DNA from: Arthrobacter cavernae | GTDB taxonomy: Bacteria; Actinomycetota; Actinomycetes; Actinomycetales; Micrococcaceae | Direction of reading: 5' to 3' | Assembly: GCF_017368795.1 (NCBI RefSeq) | Contig: NZ_JAFNLL010000002.1 | Span: 349,175-413,174 of the forward strand | DNA: 64,000 bases | Shown here: piece by piece, positions 8,953 to 16,883 of the stretch | How positions within the stretch are numbered: position 1 is the first letter of the stretch | Layout of the letters: every line of letters begins with the position of its first letter | The notes under the pieces: generated by a model | Seen by the model: only the letters and a program-made list of their open reading frames with translations | Told to the model about the DNA's origin: nothing | Database searches by the model: none | Made by a program: the position numbers and the translations under genes

Positions 8953-8987
8953 GGGTGGACGATGATCTTCACCGCGGTGTCGTTGTG
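8953..8987 (-). pseudogene. Remnant of the 3' end of an alcohol dehydrogenase gene
   Basis: The leftward translation reads PHNDTAVKIIVHP, nearly the same as the last residues NHNDTAVKILVHP of the intact dehydrogenase at 10258-11319. The DNA is similar over about 35 bases and the stop codon is lost. Nothing dehydrogenase-like precedes it, so only the tail survives. The rest of 8769-9036 holds no gene. It lies between the ene-reductase and the membrane protein, suggesting a former second dehydrogenase copy or a rearrangement that joined the two parts. Confidence 0.65.
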
Positions 8988-9036
8988 GGGGGTGACGGTC
9001 CTGAGTTGGTAATACTCGACAGCGGATTCGTGGACC

Positions 9037-10209
9037 TCATCCGCGAGAAGGCTCAATGGAACGAAGGGGGCCGAGCCCGAATGACTGAAAACCCACGACA
9101 TAGAACAGAGTCCAGAGCACCAACCAGTCGATAAACCCCAGGGCGTTGCCGTACAGCGCGCCTGCGACCATCGGCTCGTGCAGGATGTGTTCTGCAGCGA
9201 AGTAGTAGTACCCCAGAAAAGTCGCGATGCCGAGCGTGAAGGTGACCAGCGTACGGACCGTAAGGTTCGCCGCGGCTCCGAACCCTGTGGGCTTGTTTCC
9301 GAAAGCATTCGCCCAGAAGATCATCCAGAACGCCCAGCACACACCGATCTGGGCCGGGAACTGATTGATCGCACCGCCCAACTCATGCACCGCAGCACTT
9401 CCGACAAGCACTTTGGAGAGGGGCACCATAAGGAAGTAGATTACGGTTCCGAAGAGCACGTTGCCGATCAGCGACGCGAGAGCCGTGCGTCCGCCGCCAC
9501 CGAACAGCCGCCACGGCCAGTTGTCGAGTGTTTGACCCGTGAGGATCACGGCGACGACGATCGAGTAGAACCATCCCAGCACGGTGTCGACGGACATCAG
9601 CGAAGTGGTCGCGCTTTCGGATACCGGGGGCAGACCGAAAACAAGATATAGCGCCAGTGTGGGCACCATCATGGACGCGATTTCGCACAGTCCGATCAAC
9701 GGCTGCTTCATGCCGAGCTTGGTCCACGGCCAGTGCATCCAGTTGAGCACGACCATCACCCATGTCGCGAAGCCGAACAGGACGAACAGTGCGCTGGCAA
9801 AGTACCCCAGCCCGCCGTCGCGAGACGCAGCGAAGCTCGGATAAAAGTGGCCGAGCACGTTGGCGAGCACCCAGGTCACAACCACTGCGAAAACCGTGGT
9901 CGCACAGATGATGACAAACCCGCGCAGCGGCTGAGGGATACGGTCGATTCCCCAGAACTCGGTGTTGAAGCCGATAAAGACGATGAAGAGTATCGCCCAG
10001 AACAATGCCGCGTTGAACGGCAGCGGATAAAACGCCCAGGGACTCGTAACCGGATCCGCAAGCAGATACCACGACGCGAGCGCCAACACCACCACAACAC
10101 CCAGGTTCGAGATGCCGTACAGGAACCACCGTGTCCGCGTCGTGCCCGGGACTCTGCCAAGGGGAACCTCAGCGTCGGCATCCTTGCCGACCGTTATCGA
10201 AAATTCCAT
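9037..10209 (-). CDS. Polytopic membrane protein of unknown function
   Basis: 390 aa with about ten hydrophobic helices spread over the whole length (for example LGVVVVLALASWYLL and GFVIICATTVFAVVVTWVL), rich in Trp and Phe. No family signature that I recognise is present, and it does not look like MFS, APC or ABC permeases. Its DNA is visibly less GC-rich than its neighbours, which suggests separate acquisition. It lies 48 bases downstream of the butanediol dehydrogenase gene, so uptake or export of the island's substrate is the natural guess. It could also be a membrane enzyme component. Confidence 0.75.
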   Translation of the reverse strand: MEFSITVGKDADAEVPLGRVPGTTRTRWFLYGISNLGVVVVLALASWYLLADPVTSPWAFYPLPFNAALFWAILFIVFIGFNTEFWGIDRIPQPLRGFVIICATTVFAVVVTWVLANVLGHFYPSFAASRDGGLGYFASALFVLFGFATWVMVVLNWMHWPWTKLGMKQPLIGLCEIASMMVPTLALYLVFGLPPVSESATTSLMSVDTVLGWFYSIVVAVILTGQTLDNWPWRLFGGGGRTALASLIGNVLFGTVIYFLMVPLSKVLVGSAAVHELGGAINQFPAQIGVCWAFWMIFWANAFGNKPTGFGAAANLTVRTLVTFTLGIATFLGYYYFAAEHILHEPMVAGALYGNALGFIDWLVLWTLFYVVGFQSFGLGPLRSIEPSRG

Positions 10210-10257
10210 CTTTACGCCTCATCTCACGTTGCTTTGGCCTCTGAGCGCAGCCGGCGG

Positions 10258-11319
10258 CTACGGGTGGACCAGAATCTTCACGGCGGTGTCATTGTGGTTG
10301 ATCAAGGTATCGAACCCCTTGTCGACGAGGTCTTCCAGCGCGATCCTGCCGGTGATGAATGGCTTGAGGTCCACCTTGCCGTCCTGCACCAGCTTGATCG
10401 TCTCCGCATGGTCCCGCACATAGGCGATGGTGCCGCGCAGGTCGATCTCCTTGAGCACCAGCTTCTGCATGTCCACCGTCGCCGGGCGTCCCCAGATGGA
10501 CACGTTCACCACCACGCCGGCGGGCTTGACGGCATCGAGCAGGGTGTCCAGCACTGCATTGACGCCAGCACATTCGAAGGCCACATCTGCGCCGACGCTG
10601 TCCGTGATTTCCTGTACCCGTGCCTGGACGTCTTCCTGACTCGGATCGATCACGTAATCCGCGACCCCGCTGGACCGCGCCTTTTCCTTGCGGGCCGCGC
10701 TGAGCTCGCTGATGATCGTAGTGACACCCATACTTTTCAAAACGGCCGCGGTCAGCAGCCCGATAGGCCCGGAACCGCCGATCAGTGCGACGTCGCCTGT
10801 CTTGGCGCCGCTGCGGGTCACCGCATGGTGGGCAACCGACAGCGGCTCGATCAACGCGGCCTCATCCAACGGAATGTCACCGATTTTATGGACCCACCTC
10901 GTGTCCACAACAATTTTCTCGCTTAGACCGCCGCCCCCGCCGGACAAGCCGATGAAGCCCATCTTCGTGCACAGATGATAGTTGCCGGCCTTGCAGGGTG
11001 CGCACTCGTCGCACACGAAATAGGGTTCGACGACGACATTGTCGCCGACTGCTAGTCCGTCAGCACTTTCCCCAACCTCCACAATCGTCCCGGAGAACTC
11101 ATGGCCCATGGTGACCGGGGCTTCTTCGCCGGAGAGAGGATGGGGGTGTTCGGGTGCTGGGACAAAGATGGGGCCTTCCAAAAACTCATGGAGATCGGTT
11201 CCGCAGATGCCGCACCACGCAACCTGGATTTTTACAGTCCCGGCCCGCACCTCCGGCTCCGGAACATCGTCGATCCGCAGGTCATTGCGCGCGTAAAACC
11301 GTGCTGCTTTCATGTTCAC
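10258..11319 (-). CDS. 2,3-butanediol dehydrogenase-type zinc alcohol dehydrogenase
   Basis: 353 aa, medium-chain dehydrogenase. The catalytic zinc site is in GICGTDLHEF and GHEFSG; the structural zinc cysteines are in CDECAPCKAGNYHLC; the nucleotide fold is GGSGPIGLLTAAVLKSMG. The insertion EGPIFVPAPEHPHPLSGE is typical of (R,R)-butanediol dehydrogenases, which interconvert butanediol, acetoin and diacetyl with NAD(H). The SDR acetoin reductase lies 33 bases upstream in the same direction. Substrate assignment is by family and context. Confidence 0.85.
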   Translation of the reverse strand: MNMKAARFYARNDLRIDDVPEPEVRAGTVKIQVAWCGICGTDLHEFLEGPIFVPAPEHPHPLSGEEAPVTMGHEFSGTIVEVGESADGLAVGDNVVVEPYFVCDECAPCKAGNYHLCTKMGFIGLSGGGGGLSEKIVVDTRWVHKIGDIPLDEAALIEPLSVAHHAVTRSGAKTGDVALIGGSGPIGLLTAAVLKSMGVTTIISELSAARKEKARSSGVADYVIDPSQEDVQARVQEITDSVGADVAFECAGVNAVLDTLLDAVKPAGVVVNVSIWGRPATVDMQKLVLKEIDLRGTIAYVRDHAETIKLVQDGKVDLKPFITGRIALEDLVDKGFDTLINHNDTAVKILVHP

Positions 11320-11352
11320 TTCCGCCTTCGTATTGATGTCTGATTCGTCGGG

Positions 11353-12138
11353 CTAGCTATACAGGATGCCGCCGTCCACGATCAGCGTCTGTCCGGTGAC
11401 ATAGTCCGAATCCGCGCCAGCGAAGAAGGAGACTACCTTGGCGACGTCGTCCGGCGTCTCAATGCGGCCCAGGGCGATGGCTTCGACGTTGTCCCGCAGG
11501 TTCTGGCCAGCCGGCTTGCCGTTAATCTTGCCCAGTTCCCGGTCGATGAGGTCCCACATCCCCGTGCCCACAATGCCCGGTGCGTACGCATTTACGGTGA
11601 TGCCCTTCGGCGCCAGCTCCTGCGCCGCGGCCTGGGTGATACCCCGGACCGCGAACTTGGATGCCGAGTACGCGCCAAGAATCGGGAAGCCCTTCACGGC
11701 TGCAATCGACGCGGCGGAGATGATCCTGCCACCGTGTTGTAGTTCTTCAAACTTTGCGGCGGCCGCCTGGATGCCCCAGATCACGGAGTTCAGGTTGATC
11801 CGGAAGACCTGCTCCAGATCCTCCTCGGTAATCTCCATCACCGGCCGGACCTGGGCGATGCCCGCGTTGTTGACGATGACGTCAAAGCCGCCGAGCTGCT
11901 GTGTGGCCGTCTCGACTGCGCCCACGACATCTGCCCGCTGCCCGACGTCGGCGGCTATGAAAACGGCCGTGCCCCCGCTGGCTTCAATTTCGGCAACAAC
12001 GGCCTCGCCCTTCTCCTTCTGGGACTGAAGATCCGCCACGGCAACGCTGAATCCGTCCCGGGCCAATCTCAGCGCAATACCGCGGCCGATCCCCTGGCCG
12101 GCGCCGGTAACGAGGGCTACTTTGTTTTGAACAGTCAT
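11353..12138 (-). CDS. Acetoin (diacetyl) reductase-like SDR
   Basis: 261 aa from the ATG at 12138 (MTVQNKVALVTGAGQGIGRG); upstream in-frame codons give no conserved sequence. It has the classical short-chain dehydrogenase motifs: TGAGQGIG cofactor loop, NNAG (VNNAGIAQV) and YSASKFA catalytic Tyr/Lys. The C-terminal part (RELGKINGKPAGQNLRD) resembles BudC-type acetoin reductases. With the zinc dehydrogenase downstream it would oxidise butanediol stereoisomers through acetoin to diacetyl, or the reverse. Confidence 0.85.
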   Translation of the reverse strand: MTVQNKVALVTGAGQGIGRGIALRLARDGFSVAVADLQSQKEKGEAVVAEIEASGGTAVFIAADVGQRADVVGAVETATQQLGGFDVIVNNAGIAQVRPVMEITEEDLEQVFRINLNSVIWGIQAAAAKFEELQHGGRIISAASIAAVKGFPILGAYSASKFAVRGITQAAAQELAPKGITVNAYAPGIVGTGMWDLIDRELGKINGKPAGQNLRDNVEAIALGRIETPDDVAKVVSFFAGADSDYVTGQTLIVDGGILYS

Positions 12139-12212
12139 GGTGTTAGCAATCCTTTGCGGCAAGGCGACGGCTGCACCGTGTCGGCGCAGCCGTCGCCGGA
12201 GTGAGTGATTAA

Positions 12213-14003
12213 TCAGCGGGTGTGGTGGGATGCCTGAAGCTCAAACACCGGCGTGGGCAGTCCCTCCAGCCGGGCCTTGAGCTGCAGGGCCAGGTAGTTC
12301 GAATAGTGCCGGCTCTGGTGCAGGTTGCCGCCGTGGATCCAGAGGTTCTCCACGTTGGTGGGCTTCCACATGTTCCGCAGCTCGCCCTCCCAGGGGCCGG
12401 GGTCCTTGGGCGTTTCGGAGCCGAAGCCCCAGCACTTGCCCACCCTGTCCGCCACCTCGGGCGAGACGAGGTCCGCGAGCCAGCCGTTCATCGAGCCATA
12501 GCCGGTGGCGTAAATGATGACGTCGGCTTCCAGCTCGGCGCCGTTGTCCATCACGACGGCGTTGCCGGTGATCTTGCTGACCTGGCCGTTGGCGAGCTTC
12601 ACCCGGCCGTCGATGATCAGCTGTGAGGCGCCGACGTCGATGTAGTAGCCGGAGCCGCGCCGCAGGTACTTCAGGAACAGGCCCGAACCGTCCACTCCAA
12701 AGTCCAGATCAAATCCCGCCGCCTCAAGCTGGGAGTAGAAATCGGCGTCGCGTTTTGCCATCTCCTGGTAGACCGGGATCTGGGCTTCCGGCAGGATCCG
12801 GTACGGCAGGGAGGCGAACAGGAGGTCGGCCTTTTCCGTGGTGACGCCGTTGGCGAGCGCCTTCTCGGAGTAGAGGTCGCCGAGGGCCAGGTCCATGAGG
12901 GACTCGCTGCGGGCGATGTGGGTGGAGGAGCGCTGGACCATGGTGACGTCCGCGCCGTGTTCCCAGAGGTCGGCGCAGATGTCGTGTGCCGAGTTGTTGG
13001 AGCCGATCACCACGGCCTTCTTGCCCGTCCAGTCACCGCCGCCGGGGTGCTTGGAGGAGTGGTACTGCTCCCCCAGGAAGCTCCCGGCGCCGTCGAACGT
13101 TGGCACGTTGGGGTAACCCGAGACCCCCAGTGCGAACACGAGCTGCTTGGGACGCAAGGTGACCGGCTCGCCGTCGCGGATGACACTGACCTCCCACTCG
13201 CCGCGGCTTTCGTCGTAGCGGGCGTTGGTGCATTCGGTGCCGGACCAGTAGTTCAGCTCCATGATGCGGGTGTAGTGCTCCAGCCAGTCGCCGATTTTGT
13301 CCTTGGCGGCGAAGACGGGCCAGTCGTCCGGGAACTTCATGTACGGCAGGTGGTCGTACCAGACGGGATCGTGCAGGTGCAGGGACTTGTAGCGGTTGCG
13401 CCAGGAGTCGCCGGGCTTTTCGTTCTTTTCGATGATGATGGTGGGCACGCCGAGCCGGCGCAGCCGGGCACCGAGGCCGATGCCGCCCTGCCCGCCGCCG
13501 ATGATCACCGTGTACGGCTGCTCCTCGTAGCCGAGCCGGGATTCCTGCTCTTCCTTCAGTTCCAGCCAGGATTTGCGGCCCTTGCTGATGTGGTGGGCCA
13601 CGCCCTTCTCGCGGTTGGGCCCCTTCTTCTCCTCGAAGCCCTTCAGCTCCTGCATGGTGGTGAGCAGGGTCCAGCATTTGCCGTTGCGGAGGCGCAGGTG
13701 CGCGTGGCCGCGGGCCTGGGCGGTTTCGAAGTTGACCCAGGCCTCGGTGTTGGCGGCATCGCCGGTGGCGTCCTCGGCCAGGGTCCAGTTGGCCGGCTGG
13801 ACGTCCCCGAGCGTGGCCTCCAGCATGTCCTTGATCCGGGCCTTGCCCTCAAGTGTCTTGAGATTCCAGGTGAAGGATACGAAGTCGCGCCAATACGATT
13901 CATCCTCGAACAACTCCAGTGCGGCCTCGATGTCGTGGCTGCGCAGCGCCTCGTCGAACTGCGCCAACCAGGCCTCGGCGGCGACGTTTGCGGTCTCAGG
14001 CAT
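12213..14003 (-). CDS. Flavin-containing monooxygenase with N-terminal SnoaL-like domain
   Basis: 596 aa from the ATG at 14003 (MPETANVAAEAWLAQF). Residues about 15-140 look like an NTF2/SnoaL-like cone. The FMO core follows: FAD loop GGGQGGIGLGARLRR near 165-178, FMO-type FLGEQYHSSKH, and the NADPH loop IGSNNSAHDICADL near 331. Such enzymes insert oxygen into ketones, amines or sulphides; whether this one acts as a Baeyer-Villiger monooxygenase is not decided by sequence. It heads the leftward island and faces the divergent GAF regulator, which probably controls it. Confidence 0.85.
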   Translation of the reverse strand: MPETANVAAEAWLAQFDEALRSHDIEAALELFEDESYWRDFVSFTWNLKTLEGKARIKDMLEATLGDVQPANWTLAEDATGDAANTEAWVNFETAQARGHAHLRLRNGKCWTLLTTMQELKGFEEKKGPNREKGVAHHISKGRKSWLELKEEQESRLGYEEQPYTVIIGGGQGGIGLGARLRRLGVPTIIIEKNEKPGDSWRNRYKSLHLHDPVWYDHLPYMKFPDDWPVFAAKDKIGDWLEHYTRIMELNYWSGTECTNARYDESRGEWEVSVIRDGEPVTLRPKQLVFALGVSGYPNVPTFDGAGSFLGEQYHSSKHPGGGDWTGKKAVVIGSNNSAHDICADLWEHGADVTMVQRSSTHIARSESLMDLALGDLYSEKALANGVTTEKADLLFASLPYRILPEAQIPVYQEMAKRDADFYSQLEAAGFDLDFGVDGSGLFLKYLRRGSGYYIDVGASQLIIDGRVKLANGQVSKITGNAVVMDNGAELEADVIIYATGYGSMNGWLADLVSPEVADRVGKCWGFGSETPKDPGPWEGELRNMWKPTNVENLWIHGGNLHQSRHYSNYLALQLKARLEGLPTPVFELQASHHTR

Positions 14004-14094
14004 GTCTCCTCTTTCCATTGCTGACGTTGAGCCATTTCCCGGTTCCGTAACAGCCGCCCGGAGAGTGACTCGCATCACAAGTACATGCCATGGG

Positions 14095-14113
14095 GGGTTA
14101 CAATCGGGTTACA
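14095..14113. promoter_or_regulatory. Phased GGGTTACA repeats between monooxygenase and regulator
   Basis: GGGTTACA occurs at 14095-14102 and 14106-14113, an 11-bp period, in the 179-base divergent intergenic region. On the leftward strand they read TGTAACCC twice. One-turn spacing suits an activator dimer upstream of the monooxygenase promoter; the regulator at 14183 is the obvious candidate. Confidence 0.5.
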
Positions 14114-14182
14114 CGGGCTTTTCCCGCTTTTCTGCGGGGTTTTTCGGGCAGTTCGATTCGACGGCGAGTTGGGAGTTTGCGC

Positions 14183-15475
14183 ATGCGGCACGCGTTGGCG
14201 CCCGACCCCGGGCTCCGCTTCTCCTCACCCTTGGAATATGCCAGGGCCCTGCGCCGGGCGCAGGAGGCGACGCTGGCCGGCTCGCCCGACCCGGCGTTTC
14301 CCGAGGCTTTGGTGGAGTCCTGGCAGCGCTCAATCGCGCTGGGCATCAATCCCGAACAGCACAGCCCCGTGCACCGGCATGAGGTTTCGGAGGCCCGTTC
14401 CTTGGGCGCCGGGCACCGCCTGGCAGCCGTGGTTCCGGCCCTGTCCCAGCTGCTCGCCGACGAATCAGCGGCCGGCCGCCACCTGCTCATCGTCACGGAC
14501 CACGAGGGCGAGGTCCTGTGGCGGATCGGCAGCGGCTCCGCCCTGCGGCAGGCCGATTCGCTGGAATTCGTGGAGGGCGCCGACTGGTCCGAGGCCGGCA
14601 TCGGCACCAACGCGATCAGCGAAGCGCTCATTTCGGGAGAACCGGCCCAGCTGTTTTCAGCCGAGCATCTGGTGCGGACGCACCACGACTGGGCCTGCAC
14701 GGCCGCGCCCATCCGGGACCCTTTCACGGGGAATGTCCTCGGCGTGCTCGATGTGTCCGGGCCGATCGATTCGGTGACGCCGGACAGCCTGCGGATGGTG
14801 CGGTGCGGTGTGAGGCTCGCCGAAGAGCTGCTGCGGTCCGCCGGGGCGACGCCGGGCACCGGTCCGGGGACCGCCGTCGGGAGCTCGCTTTTCCTGCGGC
14901 TCCTGGGCGACAAGCCGGCGGCAGAGCTCGACGGCGGCAGGACCGTTCCGGTGACCCTTCGCCGCGCGGAGATTCTGGCTTTGCTTAGTTCCCGGACGCA
15001 GGGCTGGAGCGCCGAAGAGCTCGCGTACCAGGTGCACGGCGAAGACGGGGCCGCGGCGGCGATCCGCACCGAGATGCACCGGATCCGCGCCGCGCTCGGA
15101 GCCGTGGTGGAAGCAAACCCGTATCGTTTCGCCGCTGGCGTGCAGGTGGTGTCCGACGCCGGTGTGGTGGCCGAACATTTGCGGCTCGGCCGTGTCCGGG
15201 ATGCCCTGGCGGCGTACCCGGCCCGCCTGCTCAACCGTTCAACGAACCTGGCCGTCGAGCTGATGCGGGACGAGCTGAACGAGGCCGTTGCCTCGTCCGT
15301 GCGTTCGAGCGGAGACGCCGAGCTGATCTCGCGCTGGTGCGCCACCGACATGGGATCCGGTGACATCGCCGCGGCCGCCGCGCTGGCCCGGCTCACCGGT
15401 CCCGACGACGGCCGTTTCCAGTTGGTGCGTGCCCGGATGGAGCGGATCGACCGGGAGCTCCGGGCCCCCAACTGA
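14183..15475 (+). CDS. GAF-domain transcriptional regulator (AcoR-like sensor half)
   Basis: 430 aa from the ATG at 14183, eight bases after GGGAG. The N-terminal part matches the sensory half of AcoR-type regulators: the ALVESWQRSIALGINPE segment and a GAF domain containing GADWSEAGIGTNAISEAL and THHDWACTAAPIRDP. The central AAA+ sigma-54 ATPase is absent. Instead the C-terminal 200 residues include a winged-helix-like stretch (LRRAEILALLSSRTQGWSAE) and helical repeats. This fits actinobacteria, which lack sigma-54. It is divergent from the monooxygenase gene and probably activates the catabolic island in response to its substrate. Confidence 0.85.
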   Translation: MRHALAPDPGLRFSSPLEYARALRRAQEATLAGSPDPAFPEALVESWQRSIALGINPEQHSPVHRHEVSEARSLGAGHRLAAVVPALSQLLADESAAGRHLLIVTDHEGEVLWRIGSGSALRQADSLEFVEGADWSEAGIGTNAISEALISGEPAQLFSAEHLVRTHHDWACTAAPIRDPFTGNVLGVLDVSGPIDSVTPDSLRMVRCGVRLAEELLRSAGATPGTGPGTAVGSSLFLRLLGDKPAAELDGGRTVPVTLRRAEILALLSSRTQGWSAEELAYQVHGEDGAAAAIRTEMHRIRAALGAVVEANPYRFAAGVQVVSDAGVVAEHLRLGRVRDALAAYPARLLNRSTNLAVELMRDELNEAVASSVRSSGDAELISRWCATDMGSGDIAAAAALARLTGPDDGRFQLVRARMERIDRELRAPN

Positions 15476-15615
15476 GTGACAGTTGATGTCGTTTAGAGGG
15501 CTGAAAACGACAACAAATGCGACCCAGTTGGGTGTGGCTGCGTCCAAAATCCGGCGGCGCTGTTTGTGTACACCTCACAAAACCGCAGTCCTCAGCCGGG
15601 GATACGGTCTAGTCC

Positions 15616-16641
15616 ATGACCACACAAGCACCCCAAGAAACCACCGGCTACGCCATCCTGGACACCGCCCGTGAGCAGGTCCTTGAGAACGGAATTGGCC
15701 TCAGCGAAGCCCAGCTGCTCGAAGTCCTCGAGCTCCCGGATGAGGCCATTCCGGCCGCCCTGGAACTCGCCCACGAGGTCCGCGTCAAGCATTGCGGCGA
15801 GGACGTCGAGGTGGAAGGCATCATCTCCATCAAGACCGGCGGCTGCCCGGAAGACTGCCACTTCTGCAGCCAGTCCGGCCTGTTCGACAGCCCGGTAAGA
15901 GGCGTCTGGCTCGACATCCCCGAGCTCGTGAAGGCCGCGAAAGAAACCGCCGCCACCGGCGCCACGGAGTTCTGCATCGTCGCCGCCGTCCGCGGCCCCG
16001 ACATCAAGCTCATGAACCAGATCAAGTTCGCGATCGACCGCATCAACGAAGAAGTGGACATCAACATCGCCTGCTCCCTCGGCATGCTGACCCAGCGCCA
16101 GGTGGACCAGCTCGCCGAATGGGGCGTGCACCGCTACAACCACAACCTTGAAACGGCCCGCAGTTACTTCCCCGAGGTCGTCACCACCCACAGCTACGAG
16201 GAACGCCTGGACACCTGCAACATGGTCAAGGCCGCCGGCATGGAACTGTGCTGCGGCGCCCTGATCGGCATGGGCGAAACCGTGGCCCAGCGCGCCGAAC
16301 TCGCCAGCCAGCTCGCAGCCCTCGAACCGCACGAGGTCCCCCTTAACTTCCTGAACCCCCGCCCGGGCACGCCGCTGGAGAACCAGGGCATCATGGACGG
16401 CAAGGACGCCCTCCGTGCCATCGCCGCGTTCCGACTCGCCATGCCGCGCACCGTGCTGCGCTACGCCGGCGGCCGCGAACTGACGCTCGGCGACCTGGGC
16501 ACCCGCGAGGGCCTGCTCGGCGGCATCAACGCCGTGATCGTCGGCAACTACCTCACCACGCTGGGCCGCCCCGCCAACGCGGACCTGGACCTCCTGGTGG
16601 AACTGAACATGCCCATCAAGGAACTCCAGAAGTCGCTGTGA
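15616..16641 (+). CDS. bioB: Biotin synthase BioB
   Basis: 341 aa radical-SAM enzyme that inserts sulphur into dethiobiotin. The CxxxCxxC cluster loop is [14 protein letters not shown]; the YNHNLET motif and the C-terminal GGREL and [11 protein letters not shown] regions are conserved. It is the first gene of the biotin operon; the 140 bases upstream hold its promoter but I could not recognise a repressor site. The next gene starts at a GTG that overlaps the bioB stop codon. Confidence 0.98.
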   Translation: MTTQAPQETTGYAILDTAREQVLENGIGLSEAQLLEVLELPDEAIPAALELAHEVRVKHCGEDVEVEGIISIKTGGCPEDCHFCSQSGLFDSPVRGVWLDIPELVKAAKETAATGATEFCIVAAVRGPDIKLMNQIKFAIDRINEEVDINIACSLGMLTQRQVDQLAEWGVHRYNHNLETARSYFPEVVTTHSYEERLDTCNMVKAAGMELCCGALIGMGETVAQRAELASQLAALEPHEVPLNFLNPRPGTPLENQGIMDGKDALRAIAAFRLAMPRTVLRYAGGRELTLGDLGTREGLLGGINAVIVGNYLTTLGRPANADLDLLVELNMPIKELQKSL

Positions 16642-16883
16642 GCACCGCCGTCACGGAGACTTACTGCGGGCACTGCGGTGAGGCAAGCAGCGGTGAGCCC
16701 AGCGGCGTCGGGGCCGCACCGGACGGCGGGACCCCGACGTCGGACGCTCACCAAAGCTGCGCACAGCGCCTGGCGATGGAGCCGCCGCGCTATTGCGCGG
16801 ACTGCCGGCGCCGCATGAAGGTCCAGGTCACGCCGCTGGGCTGGACCGCAGAGTGCTCGCGCCACGGGAAGCGTGAATCATGA
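16638..16883 (+). CDS. bsaP: Biotin synthase auxiliary protein BsaP
   Basis: 81 aa, six cysteines in the pattern CxxC (YCGHCGE), single C, CxxC (YCADCRR), single C (ECSRHGK), suited to binding an iron-sulphur cluster or zinc. It starts at GTG 16638 inside the bioB stop (GTGA) and its own stop overlaps the bioA start (ATGA). This small protein follows bioB in many actinobacteria; members named BsaP have been described as needed for biotin synthase activity, probably in cluster repair or sulphur supply. Assignment rests on position, size and cysteine pattern. Confidence 0.8.
   Translation: MSTAVTETYCGHCGEASSGEPSGVGAAPDGGTPTSDAHQSCAQRLAMEPPRYCADCRRRMKVQVTPLGWTAECSRHGKRES

Noticed and set aside
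15476..15615. BioQ or BirA operator before bioB
   Set aside because: No clear palindrome resembling the known biotin repressor sites could be found by eye.
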